The notes below the pieces were generated by a model, which was given only the letters and a program-made list of their open reading frames with translations, was not told the DNA's origin and ran no database searches. Below are positions 9,498 to 18,060 of a DNA stretch of 64,000 nucleotides, one piece after another; positions within the stretch are counted from its first letter, which is position 1, and each line of letters opens with the position of its first letter. Both the position numbers and the translations under genes were made by a program. Source of the DNA: Chitinophagales bacterium (GTDB taxonomy: Bacteria > Bacteroidota > Bacteroidia > Chitinophagales > CAIODY01); contig CANGEV010000006.1 in NCBI GenBank assembly GCA_947452995.1, positions 62,001 through 126,000 of the forward strand, read 5' to 3'.

Positions 9498-11406
9498 GTG
9501 GTAAAATTATCAATTTACGAGTGGAAACGGTTCCATTTAATAGTCTAACTTTTATTAAATAAAGACCAGGTGGTGTAGTATCCAAATTAATTTTCAATTT
9601 TCTATCTACTAAATTTGGACTTATTTTTTTTATGAGAATACCATTTAAATTAAAAATAACAATTTCATTTATCGCACTACCTGATTCCACAGTGATTTCG
9701 CTAACAGCTGTAGGATTTGGATAAACGCTGAATTTATCTACAGATAGTCCTTCTGTAGCTAAACAGCCTATTCGTTCAAGTGCGCCCACATTACAATCGT
9801 TGGTATGCCTAGGATTGTGTTCGAAATCGTCCGTTATAAAAGAAAATAGATTACTTGTTCGCCAATCTAAATCAATATTACCACACATCACCATTTGATT
9901 TGCTTTGTCAGAAGGACAAAAATTACCATAGAGCATATTAACGAATACTGGCGCTGTGGAAATCATTGGTATAAAAAGACTAGTGTCATTATTAAAATTT
10001 AAGCTAGCTACAGATGGCTTCACCGTCCATATATTTTTATTAAAATGAAGGGCAGTCGACCAATTATTAGAACAAATAGAAGGATTGCTTACTGCTACCA
10101 AATTAGTATTGATTGTAATACTGGTGTCCACTGAAATTATATTCCCTGCAACATGAATATTATCAATATATACATATGGCGTTCCAAAGGAAATTTTTAA
10201 TGGGCTCTGGGTCGTTGTATTAGCTCCTAAGGTATTAAGAATGGTATTATGCGTAATATAAATATTACCCAAGTAGCCATAACTCCCAAAACCTGAAAAG
10301 GCGTCCCAGACTGATACATCAGCATTTGCTATTAGATTATTATAAATAAAGACAGAGTCAATTTGCAAATGACTTACACTCTGTGGGATTGCATTATCAT
10401 AATCGGTCTCTGCGCAACATGTGTATTTAGAACCACAAGAATTAGTGTAAAGAAAACACCCGTTCGTGCAAGTAAGTTCATTCGTTAAACTAATACCTGC
10501 AGCAGCACGGCCAGCACCATTTATACAATTTCTAAAAAAAACAGAATCGTTATTATAAATATAATTGTAGGCATAAATCGCGTTAGAAGTTGAGTGGTCA
10601 TAGATATTACAAGAATAGTTGTCGTGCACAATATTATCATGAATGTTCGTATAATTATCTAATGAAGTGTTCAATCCTTCCCCCCAATTATAAGCAACAT
10701 TACAATGATGAATAGTAATGTGTGACGATCTATGTACTCGTAATCCTGATGGCCACTGACAGTTAGCTGCAGGATTTTCAAATTCATTCACTTCGCAATT
10801 ATGGATAAACTGAGAGCCTTTAATTTCAACATTATAGTAACCTTCAATCCAGCAACCAAAGCCAGCGCAGGAATCCACCTGAATTGAGTCGAGTAAGAGA
10901 TCATGATGTGGATTTATTGCGCTTCCAATAATTCTAATTCCATCTGATTTTCCATTTGTGAAGCGTAACTTTTGCAAACTGATTCCATTTCCCATTAGCT
11001 GTAAAAGTGGAATGCCTGCTGGAAGACTATCACCATGAATTACTACCTGACCAATACCTCTGATGTGTAGATTGTTATATTCGTAATTCGGATTTATCCC
11101 TCTTCTCCATCTATTAATATCTTGGACGAAATTATTCGATTGTGTAGGGAAATAATGGCCAGGTAGTAATACTATTTCTACATGAAATTGAGGCACACCT
11201 TGTCCTGCAAAGTTGATTGCATTAAAAGCTGCAGAGAATGTTTTTTTAGGTGAATTTGCAGTTCCTGAATTTGCGTCTGAACCAGTTGGAGACACATAAA
11301 TGGAAAAGCTTGGTTGGATTATTGTTGGCGCTTGAATGTGCGGTATATTCTGCGCTAGCGTGATACTTTGCCAGCTAAGCAAAATTATCAATATAAGATA
11401 TCGCAT
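9484..11406 (-). CDS. Secreted right-handed beta-helix protein with T9SS type A sorting domain
   Basis: The 640-residue protein has a signal peptide (MRYLILIILLSWQSITLAQ) and then IYVSPTGSDANSGTANSP, the usual start of pectate-lyase-like parallel beta-helix domains. Repeated N/D/H-rich rungs (for example IHHCNVAYNWGEGLN and IHDNIVHDNYSCN) fill about residues 100-430. A cysteine-rich insertion lies near residues 290-335 (several Cys within 45 residues). The last 80 residues (SVYPNPTAVSEITVES to the end) form a type A T9SS sorting domain, so it should be exported and anchored on or released from the cell surface. It may bind or cut polysaccharide, but no catalytic residues could be assigned. 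Its 3' end overlaps the ABC ATPase gene by 14 nt. Confidence 0.85.
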   Translation of the reverse strand: MRYLILIILLSWQSITLAQNIPHIQAPTIIQPSFSIYVSPTGSDANSGTANSPKKTFSAAFNAINFAGQGVPQFHVEIVLLPGHYFPTQSNNFVQDINRWRRGINPNYEYNNLHIRGIGQVVIHGDSLPAGIPLLQLMGNGISLQKLRFTNGKSDGIRIIGSAINPHHDLLLDSIQVDSCAGFGCWIEGYYNVEIKGSQFIHNCEVNEFENPAANCQWPSGLRVHRSSHITIHHCNVAYNWGEGLNTSLDNYTNIHDNIVHDNYSCNIYDHSTSNAIYAYNYIYNNDSVFFRNCINGAGRAAAGISLTNELTCTNGCFLYTNSCGSKYTCCAETDYDNAIPQSVSHLQIDSVFIYNNLIANADVSVWDAFSGFGSYGYLGNIYITHNTILNTLGANTTTQSPLKISFGTPYVYIDNIHVAGNIISVDTSITINTNLVAVSNPSICSNNWSTALHFNKNIWTVKPSVASLNFNNDTSLFIPMISTAPVFVNMLYGNFCPSDKANQMVMCGNIDLDWRTSNLFSFITDDFEHNPRHTNDCNVGALERIGCLATEGLSVDKFSVYPNPTAVSEITVESGSAINEIVIFNLNGILIKKISPNLVDRKLKINLDTTPPGLYLIKVRLLNGTVSTRKLIILPHDRN

Positions 11407-11517
11407 AACAGAAATTTTTATGAATATAATATAAAAATCAGTATTTCGAAGCCTTCTTATTGCTTAATTCACAAATCAATTAATGATTTATTGTTTCCAA
11501 AATTTGCCTATGAAATG

Positions 11518-11525
11518 TATCTTTG
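11518..11525 (+). promoter_or_regulatory. Promoter -7 element TATCTTTG of the TM2 gene
   Basis: TATCTTTG matches the Bacteroidota -7 consensus TAnnTTTG exactly and ends 18 nt before the ATG at 11544. A TTG at 11491-11493 is a possible -33 element, with a slightly long 24 nt spacing. The element overlaps an in-frame TTG at 11523, which argues that TTG is not the translation start. Confidence 0.65.
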
Positions 11526-11543
11526 TGGAAACATTTAGTTGCC

Positions 11544-11954
11544 ATGCAAAAACTTTTAATTCTTATTATCGCCATTCTAGGAATGACCTTTAACAGTAAA
11601 GCAAGTATTTATAAGCTTGATGCAAAGTCTATAGAAACGAAGTTTGCAGCAGCACAAGCGTTGGACATCACTACGTTGAATATGAATATGTTGACGCAGA
11701 ATACAATGTTAAAAGAAGATGTCTCACGTATTACTGCAGGCGTTTTGGGAATTTTCTGTGGTAACTTCGGCATTCACCGTTTTTATATGGGACATACCAA
11801 TGCAGGTATTGTTTATTTAGTCGTTGGAGTTTTTACAGGTACCGCCGTTTCAACTATTGCAGGTGTGATTGATGGTGTACTTTATTTGGTGGCGACTGAT
11901 GAGGAGTTTACTTCAAAATATTTGCATAACGATAAGATAATTCAGTGGCTTTAA
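11544..11954 (+). CDS. TM2 domain-containing membrane protein
   Basis: From ATG 11544 the protein is 136 residues: a signal peptide ending near NSKA, a short linker and a TM2 domain (GIFCGNFGIHRFYMGHTNAG, then a second membrane segment with GVIDGVLYL). TM2 proteins have two membrane helices joined by a short turn with a conserved DR/HRFY motif; the HRFY form is seen here. Their role in bacteria is poorly known. An in-frame TTG 21 nt upstream falls inside the -7 promoter element, so I chose the ATG. It appears to be transcribed alone. Confidence 0.85.
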   Translation: MQKLLILIIAILGMTFNSKASIYKLDAKSIETKFAAAQALDITTLNMNMLTQNTMLKEDVSRITAGVLGIFCGNFGIHRFYMGHTNAGIVYLVVGVFTGTAVSTIAGVIDGVLYLVATDEEFTSKYLHNDKIIQWL

Positions 11955-12007
11955 TGCCCTTAATAATTTGATGTCTTACTAAAGCGCTTTTTTACTAACT
12001 TTAAGGT

Positions 12008-12385
12008 ATGAAGCGTAGCATTTTGTTGCTCCTTACTGCCTTATTTATCTTCTCTAGCACAGAATGTAAACAGCTATTGAAGTTACCATTACTTTTAGAA
12101 CATTTCGCTGAACATCATCGTCATAATCCCACTATAAGCGCATTTCAGTTCTTTCTTCATCATTATGCTTGTCAGGATGATCATTCGGATAACGAAGATC
12201 AAAAGTTGCCTTTCAAATCAGGCACACAATCTATTCATCTGTTATTACCGTTCTCTGTTAGTCAAACGGATTGTGCTTTACCCTTTTTTTCGAATGAAGA
12301 CGGGAAGCCGTTAAATGGCGCGTATCAAGCACCTTATAGCACTGCTGCGCATGACCTTGTATGGCAGCCTCCTAAAGTCGCGTAA
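12008..12385 (+). CDS. Small exported histidine-rich protein upstream of the metal efflux operon
   Basis: The 125-residue protein starts with a signal-like segment (MKRSILLLLTALFIFSSTEC) whose cysteine could be a lipidation site or an ordinary residue. It is followed by histidine clusters (EHFAEHHRHN and FLHHYACQDDHSDNED). I do not recognise a domain. Histidine and acidic residues together with the czcA-type gene 63 nt downstream suggest periplasmic binding of a divalent metal, which is inference. A TAACTTTA element just upstream of the ATG (about 11996-12003) may be its promoter. A small hairpin with a T-run lies between it and the transporter gene. Confidence 0.65.
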   Translation: MKRSILLLLTALFIFSSTECKQLLKLPLLLEHFAEHHRHNPTISAFQFFLHHYACQDDHSDNEDQKLPFKSGTQSIHLLLPFSVSQTDCALPFFSNEDGKPLNGAYQAPYSTAAHDLVWQPPKVA

Positions 12386-12406
12386 TTTTATTTACGGACT
12401 TTTCAT

Positions 12407-12430
12407 GCAGACCCTGTCTGCCATTTTTTA
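12407..12430 (+). terminator. Hairpin with T-run between the His-rich gene and czcA-like gene
   Basis: GCAGAC (12407-12412), loop CCT, GTCTGC (12416-12421), then CATTTTTTAT. The short strong stem followed by a T-run resembles an intrinsic terminator. It lies only 28 nt before the transporter start, so it could end the small transcript or act as an attenuator. No metal-sensing leader was recognised. Confidence 0.5.
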
Positions 12431-12448
12431 TTTCTAAATTAATCTATT

Positions 12449-15400
12449 GTGCTGCAAGCAATCATTGACTTTTCAGTCAAGAATAAATTATTAATTGGTT
12501 TATTCATTCTCGCTCTCATTGGAATGGGAGCCTATCAGGTGACGCAACTTCCTATTGATGCCGTACCTGATATTACAAACAACCAAGTTCAGATTATCAC
12601 ACAAGCGCCTTCTTTGGGTGCAACGGATATTGAGCGATTGATCACCTTTCCTATTGAACAAGCAAATCGTAATATCGCAGGGATTCAAGAGGTGCGTTCT
12701 TTCTCACGATTTGGCCTTTCCCTCGTAACACTAGTGTTCTCCGATGAAACGGATATCTATTGGGCGCGTCAACAAGTGGCAGAGCGTATGCAGGGCTTAC
12801 AGTCGGTGATTCCGCCAAGTATTGGGGTACCTGAATTAGGTCCGATTTCAACGGGTTTAGGAGAAATCTATCAATACATGGTTCGCCCTAAGCCAGGTTA
12901 TGAGAAACGTTATGATGCGATGCAATTACGAAGTATTCAGGATTGGTATGTTCGTCCGCAATTGTTGAGTGTGAAGGGTGTTGCGGAAGTAAGTAGCTTC
13001 GGCGGCTTGTTGAAGCAATATGAAATCGCTATACGTCCGGAGCAGTTAAATGCTTATCGCATCAGTATTCCAGAGGTTTTACAAGCTTTGGAATCTGCCA
13101 ACCAAAACACAGGAGGTTCTTATATCGAACAACAACATGAAGCGATATTCATACGTACAGAAGGGCTTTTGAAGACGATGGAAGACATCGAAAATATTGT
13201 GGTTCGTACGAGTAGTGATGCACAGCCAATTAAGATAAAGCAAGTAGCAGATGTACGTTTAGGACATGCGGCTCGTTATGGTGCCATGTGTTACAATGAA
13301 GAAGGCGAAGTGGCTGGTGCGGTTGTGATGATGTTGAAAGGTGCGAATAGCAGTCAGGTGATAAAGGGAGTGAAAGCCCGTGTGGCAGAGATTCAGAAGT
13401 CCTTACCGGAGGGTGTGTTAGTAGAACCATTTTTGGATCGGACTAAAATGGTTGATAACGCGATTGGTACGGTTGAACATAATCTTTTAGAGGGAGCCTT
13501 GATTGTCATATTTGTATTGGTGTTGTTTCTAGGTAATTGGCGTGCAGGATTGTTAGTTGCTTCTGTCATACCTTTGGCGATGTTATTCGCAATTATACTG
13601 ATGAATATTTTCGGTGTCAGTGGCAACTTGATGAGTCTTGGTGCGCTCGACTTCGGATTGATTGTTGATGGAGCCGTGATCATTGTGGAGGCGGTATTAC
13701 ATCAACTTCACCATCAAAAGAAATGGGCTTTAAAGAATTCGGGTGAGGTGAAGATTGATGAGATGGTGCGTTCGAGTGCAGGCAAGATGATGAACAGCGC
13801 CGTCTTCGGACAGATCATTATTCTCATCGTTTATATTCCTATTTTTTCTTTAAGTGGTATCGAAGGAAAGATGTTCAAGCCGATGGCACAAACTGTTGCC
13901 TTTGCCTTACTTGGGGCGTTCTTACTTTCGTTAACGTATATTCCAATGATGAGTAGTTTGTTTTTACATCGTCCGGGAAGAGCAGAATCATCTGAACCGA
14001 AATGGATGTTGTGGTTGGAGCAACGTTATCAAAGCGCTATGCTATGGGCGATTCATCATATCAAAGGAATATTTATCGGAGTCGCTGTTTTATTTGTTCT
14101 TGCCATTGTATTAGGTTCAACGCTTGGAGGTGAATTCATCCCAACTTTAGAAGAAGGAGATTTTGCTGTCGAGACACGTGTATTAAGTGGAAGTGGATTA
14201 TCTGTTAGCATCGAACAAACACAGGCTGCAGCAGGTATTATAAAGCGTAATTTCCCAGAAGTGGAGAAAGTGGTGACAAAGATTGGAAGTGGTGAAGTGC
14301 CTACAGATCCGATGCCGATGGATGCTGCCGATATGATAGTCGTATTGAAACCAAAGTCGGAATGGACTTCGGCAGATAATTTCAATGATTTAGCCGCAAA
14401 GATGCGTGAGAAAGTTTCAGCGATTCCTGGTATTACAACAAGTTTTCAATACCCCGTACAAATGCGTTTCAACGAGTTGATGACTGGTGCTCGACAAGAT
14501 GTGGTTTGTAAAATTTATGGAGAAAACTTAGATACTTTGGTAGCCTATGCGCAACGTTTGAAAGGCTGTATGGAAAAAGTGGAAGGTGTGCAGGATATCT
14601 ATTTGGAGCCCGTTGCTGGAGTTGGGCAGATAGTCGTTCGTTATAAGCGAGAAGCCTTGGCGCAATATGGTTTGCGAATTGAAACAGTCAATCAAGTGGT
14701 GAACGCTGCTTTCGCAGGAAAAACAGCTGGCTTATTATTTGAGGGTGAGAAGCGCTTCGATATCGTTGTTCGTTTGCATGGTGATGAACGCAGTCGTTTA
14801 GAAGATGTTCAGAAACTACGCGTTCCATTAGCGAATGGCGAACAAGTTGATCTTAGTCAGATAGCCGAAGTAGGATTGGAGAACGGACCCTTCCAAGTGC
14901 AAAGAGAAGACGGCCATCGTAGGATAGTGGTAGGATTCAATGTACGTACAAAGGATGTAATGACCGTGGTGGAAGATTTACAGAAGCGTGTGAATACCGA
15001 TATTCAGTGGCCTTCGGGTTATACGATTACGTATGGAGGAACCTTTGAAAATTTCAATGCAGCGAAAAACAGATTGATGATTGTGGTGCCTGTTGCGTTG
15101 TTATTGATTTTCTTCTTATTGTATTTAGCCTTCAATAGTCTTCGTCATGCAGCTTTAATTTATACCGCCATTCCTTTTTCTGCGATAGGCGGATTATATT
15201 TCTTGGTGCTTCGTCAGATGCCTTTCAGTATTAGTGCAGGGATTGGCTTTATTGCTTTATTTGGGGTTGCTGTGTTGAACGGGATTGTTTTATTAACGGA
15301 GTTTAATGCGCGGCATCAGCAAACAAAATCATTGATACGAATTATTATACAAGGGGGCACACGACGATTGCGGCCGGTATTGATGACTGCCTTTGTTGCG

Positions 15401-15565
15401 TCGTTAGGCTTTTTGCCGATGGCAATCAGCAACGGAGCAGGCGCCGAGGTACAACGTCCACTCGCAACTGTCGTAATAGGAGGTTTGCTTATTGCTACTT
15501 TCCTTACCTTATTTGTTCTTCCTCTCTTTTACCTTTTAATTGAAAAGCGTTATGAAAAGAAGTAA
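12449..15565 (+). CDS. czcA: Heavy-metal efflux RND pump, CzcA/CusA family inner-membrane subunit
   Basis: The 1038-residue protein has the RND layout: an N-terminal membrane helix, a large periplasmic loop, six helices, a second loop and a C-terminal helix block. Its N-terminus (IIDFSVKNKLLIGLFILAL) and FIPTLEEGDF are typical of the heavy-metal efflux (HME) branch. The fourth-helix motif GALDFGLIVDGAVIIVEA, near residues 395-415, with two Asp and one Glu, is the proton-relay type of divalent-cation pumps (CzcA, CnrA, NccA) rather than that of Cu/Ag pumps. GTG 12449 is the best start because it precedes the conserved N-terminus directly and no ATG lies nearby. It should form a tripartite pump with the TolC-like and adaptor proteins encoded next. 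Zn/Co/Ni/Cd as substrate is inferred. Confidence 0.93.
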   Translation: MLQAIIDFSVKNKLLIGLFILALIGMGAYQVTQLPIDAVPDITNNQVQIITQAPSLGATDIERLITFPIEQANRNIAGIQEVRSFSRFGLSLVTLVFSDETDIYWARQQVAERMQGLQSVIPPSIGVPELGPISTGLGEIYQYMVRPKPGYEKRYDAMQLRSIQDWYVRPQLLSVKGVAEVSSFGGLLKQYEIAIRPEQLNAYRISIPEVLQALESANQNTGGSYIEQQHEAIFIRTEGLLKTMEDIENIVVRTSSDAQPIKIKQVADVRLGHAARYGAMCYNEEGEVAGAVVMMLKGANSSQVIKGVKARVAEIQKSLPEGVLVEPFLDRTKMVDNAIGTVEHNLLEGALIVIFVLVLFLGNWRAGLLVASVIPLAMLFAIILMNIFGVSGNLMSLGALDFGLIVDGAVIIVEAVLHQLHHQKKWALKNSGEVKIDEMVRSSAGKMMNSAVFGQIIILIVYIPIFSLSGIEGKMFKPMAQTVAFALLGAFLLSLTYIPMMSSLFLHRPGRAESSEPKWMLWLEQRYQSAMLWAIHHIKGIFIGVAVLFVLAIVLGSTLGGEFIPTLEEGDFAVETRVLSGSGLSVSIEQTQAAAGIIKRNFPEVEKVVTKIGSGEVPTDPMPMDAADMIVVLKPKSEWTSADNFNDLAAKMREKVSAIPGITTSFQYPVQMRFNELMTGARQDVVCKIYGENLDTLVAYAQRLKGCMEKVEGVQDIYLEPVAGVGQIVVRYKREALAQYGLRIETVNQVVNAAFAGKTAGLLFEGEKRFDIVVRLHGDERSRLEDVQKLRVPLANGEQVDLSQIAEVGLENGPFQVQREDGHRRIVVGFNVRTKDVMTVVEDLQKRVNTDIQWPSGYTITYGGTFENFNAAKNRLMIVVPVALLLIFFLLYLAFNSLRHAALIYTAIPFSAIGGLYFLVLRQMPFSISAGIGFIALFGVAVLNGIVLLTEFNARHQQTKSLIRIIIQGGTRRLRPVLMTAFVASLGFLPMAISNGAGAEVQRPLATVVIGGLLIATFLTLFVLPLFYLLIEKRYEKK

Positions 15566-16772
15566 TATATTTTTAATGGTCTGTTTGTGCTTTAATAGTA
15601 TTGTTCATGCACAGCATTTGCTTAGCTATTCGCAGGCATTGGATAGTGCGATGTTAAAGAATCCTGATTTGATAATGGCGCGGAAATTTCAGGCGTATCA
15701 ATCTGCTAAAGTTGCTACAGCATTTGATTTGCCGGCGACACAGTTTGTTCAAGAGTTTACACGTGGTGTTGCAGTGAATGTACCATGGCAGTCGACTGTG
15801 ACGCAAAGCGGTGATTGGCCTGGCGTGTATAAAAATCAACGCGAAATCTATCAAGCAGAGGCTAAGATAGCAGGATGGACCTTAAAAGATAAAGAGGCAT
15901 TCATTCAAAAGTCAGTTTTGTTGGCGCAGTTGAATTATGTAACAACTGTTCGGCTTTTGCAAGAGATGGCGCATTGGGATTCGCTTTGGGTGACTGGTGT
16001 TAAATATTCTAACTTGCGTTTCAGATTAGGAGAGAGTGCTGTTTTAGAGTCGAAGAGTATTCAGCAGCAACACCTTCAGTGGCAATCGCAGATTGTATCA
16101 TTTCGTGCCGATAGCTTACGTTATTTAAATGAGTGGCGCCAGTTATGTTCCTCTTATTCTGATACCCCTGTTCTTGATATCTTTTTGTGGGACGATGTTT
16201 CAGCTTATGCTGTGGAGGCTCCGTTAAAACATCCGTACTTACAACAGTGGTCAGGAGCTAGTCTTGTTGCGCGAGAGGAGGTTCAATTAGAAAAAGCAAA
16301 GTTATTTCCTTCCTGGACTGTTGGATTTCAACATTATCCTGCAACGCCTTTAAATACAGCTTTTTTGGGTGGTAAGGATGCGAAGGCTTATGTAATGATG
16401 GCGGGATGGAGCCTTCCAATATTTACGCGTGGTCAACTAGCTCGTGTACAGCAAGCAAAGCAAGGTGTTCAGTTAATAGATGCAGCTACCAGTGCAGCGC
16501 AAAGCCGATGGCTTAGTAATTATCGGATTGCCTATGCCAACTATGTTGCTGCTAAGAACAAACGCCTGCTTTATGAAAACTCTTTATTGCCAGAAGCTCG
16601 TCAGCTTCTAAAAATAAGTGCTGAACAATACAAACTTGGTAATATTAACTATTTAGAGTGGTTGATGTTAGCACAACAGAACTTACAAACCGTGATTAAC
16701 TATTGGCAATCTTTGCCTGCATATAATCAAGAGGCGCTTGAATTACATTACTTAAACACTACAACAAAATAA
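15552..16772 (+). CDS. czcC: TolC-family outer-membrane efflux protein (CzcC-like)
   Basis: From ATG 15552 the protein is 406 residues with a signal peptide (NIFLMVCLCFNSIVHAQ). It has the paired helical repeats of outer-membrane factors: LLSYSQALDSAMLKNPDLIM in the first half and YANYVAAKNKRLLYENSLLP with LKISAEQYKLGNINYLEWL in the second. The start overlaps the czcA-like stop by 14 nt. An upstream in-frame TTG at 15540 is a less likely start because it would precede the signal peptide. It should be the trimeric exit duct of the metal pump. Confidence 0.9.
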   Translation: MKRSNIFLMVCLCFNSIVHAQHLLSYSQALDSAMLKNPDLIMARKFQAYQSAKVATAFDLPATQFVQEFTRGVAVNVPWQSTVTQSGDWPGVYKNQREIYQAEAKIAGWTLKDKEAFIQKSVLLAQLNYVTTVRLLQEMAHWDSLWVTGVKYSNLRFRLGESAVLESKSIQQQHLQWQSQIVSFRADSLRYLNEWRQLCSSYSDTPVLDIFLWDDVSAYAVEAPLKHPYLQQWSGASLVAREEVQLEKAKLFPSWTVGFQHYPATPLNTAFLGGKDAKAYVMMAGWSLPIFTRGQLARVQQAKQGVQLIDAATSAAQSRWLSNYRIAYANYVAAKNKRLLYENSLLPEARQLLKISAEQYKLGNINYLEWLMLAQQNLQTVINYWQSLPAYNQEALELHYLNTTTK

Positions 16773-16773
16773 A

Positions 16774-17913
16774 ATGAAAAAATTATATATATTCGGAATG
16801 GTTCTCACAGCTTTATTTTCTTGTGGTCAGCATAAAAAAGGCACCGAGGTTGAATCTAAGAAGGATCAGTTGTTTGTCTCGACAGTTATCACGTTAACAG
16901 ATGCACAAGCGAAGGCAACTACGATTCAACTAGATTCTGTATCTCAAAAATTGATTTCGCATCGCATCGAGGTAAGTGGGCAGACAGAAGTTCCGCCACA
17001 AAATTTAATTACTGTATCAGCTCCATTGGGAGGCTATTTGAAGTCGACAGATCTTTTGCCTGGCATGCCGGTTCGTAAAGGACAAGTGCTTGCGATTTTA
17101 GAAGATCCGCAGTATGTTGAATTGCAGCAAAATTATCTTTCTGCAAAGGCAAAGCTTCCTTTTTTGGAACAGGATGCAAAGCGACAACAAACATTATTTG
17201 AGTCGCAAGCGGGAAGTGAGAAGCAGATGCAATTGGCGAAGAGTGAGTTTTTGCAACAGCAAATTCTTGTTAAGGCCTTACAAGAGAAGTTGAATTTAAT
17301 TGGCGTAGACGCGGCTAAGTTGAGTGTTGAAAATTTGTCACGGAGCGTGGTTTTACGTTCTCCGATTGATGGGTATGTTTCACAGGTGAAAGTTAATATC
17401 GGAAAATATGTTCAGGTTTCTGAAGTGGTGGTAGAGCTGATTAACCCAAGTGATCTACATTTGAAGCTGAAGGTATTTGAAAAAGATATGGTGTATTTGC
17501 AAGCGGGTCAAAAGGTAGAAGCAGCGCGCGTAAATGGTAGTGATAAAATTTATCCGGCAGAAATAATTTTGATAGGACAGAATTTGGATGCGGATCGCAG
17601 TACAGAGGTGCATTGTCATTTTGATGGAGGCCAAGGTGATTTAAAGCCAGGGATGTATATGAGTGCGCACATTGATTTGGATGAAGCGATGGTGCCTGTT
17701 TTACCAGAAGAAGCCTTGGTTTATTTTGAAGGCAAGCAATATGTTTTTGTGGCAAAAGGATCGAATACCTATACGTTGCTTGAAGTTAAGCTTGGCCGTA
17801 AAGAACATGGTTACGTGGAGATATTAAATGCTGATGAATTCTCGGAAGGCCAGGTAGTGGTAAAGGGAAGCTATAACTTGTTGATGGCTATGAAAAATGC
17901 TGCGGAGGAATAA
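16774..17913 (+). CDS. czcB: RND efflux periplasmic adaptor (CzcB/CusB-like lipoprotein)
   Basis: The 379-residue protein begins with a lipoprotein signal ending in LFSCGQ, placing a lipidated cysteine at residue 17. It then shows the membrane-fusion-protein order: a barrel-sandwich half (APLGGYLKSTDLLPGMPVRK), a helical hairpin (about 110-170), the second half-lipoyl region (RSPIDGYVSQVKVNIGKYV), and beta-barrel and proximal domains. It lies 1 nt after the TolC gene and should link pump and duct. No long N-terminal His/Met metal-binding extension of the kind found in some CusB/CzcB proteins is present. The last gene of the operon; a perfect palindrome follows 28 nt later. Confidence 0.92.
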   Translation: MKKLYIFGMVLTALFSCGQHKKGTEVESKKDQLFVSTVITLTDAQAKATTIQLDSVSQKLISHRIEVSGQTEVPPQNLITVSAPLGGYLKSTDLLPGMPVRKGQVLAILEDPQYVELQQNYLSAKAKLPFLEQDAKRQQTLFESQAGSEKQMQLAKSEFLQQQILVKALQEKLNLIGVDAAKLSVENLSRSVVLRSPIDGYVSQVKVNIGKYVQVSEVVVELINPSDLHLKLKVFEKDMVYLQAGQKVEAARVNGSDKIYPAEIILIGQNLDADRSTEVHCHFDGGQGDLKPGMYMSAHIDLDEAMVPVLPEEALVYFEGKQYVFVAKGSNTYTLLEVKLGRKEHGYVEILNADEFSEGQVVVKGSYNLLMAMKNAAEE

Positions 17914-17941
17914 TATCAGGTTCTATGCGTGTTAGGGTCGC

Positions 17942-17977
17942 TTACTATCTGCAGGAATTAATTCCTGCAGATAGTAA
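17942..17977. repeat. REP-like perfect palindrome, copy 1 (36 bp)
   Basis: Every base pairs around the centre between 17959 and 17960. The core GCAGGAATTAATTCCTGC (17951-17968) is shared with copy 4 and differs from copies 2 and 3 by one compensated G/C exchange. It lies 28 nt after the czcB-like gene and could also act as a terminator, with AAAA after it on the plus strand and no T-run. On the minus strand its flanks resemble those of copy 2 (GCGTT on one side, TAAGYGA on the other). Confidence 0.9.
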
Positions 17978-18060
17978 AAACGCGAAAATTAGTGAAAAAC
18001 GTATCTAGAATTACTTAAATATTTTAATAAGGATTTTTCGTTATCTTGTAGTACCGTGAA

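Noticed and set aside
12449-17913. Efflux operon considered as copper/silver (CusCBA)
   Set aside because: The fourth-helix motif with two Asp and a Glu (GALDFGLIVDGAVIIVEA) fits the divalent-cation CzcA branch, not the Cu/Ag branch.
17942-17977. Palindrome copy 1 considered only as a terminator of the efflux operon
   Set aside because: It lacks a T-run on either strand directly after the stem and belongs to a family of four related palindromes, two of which are not at gene ends.
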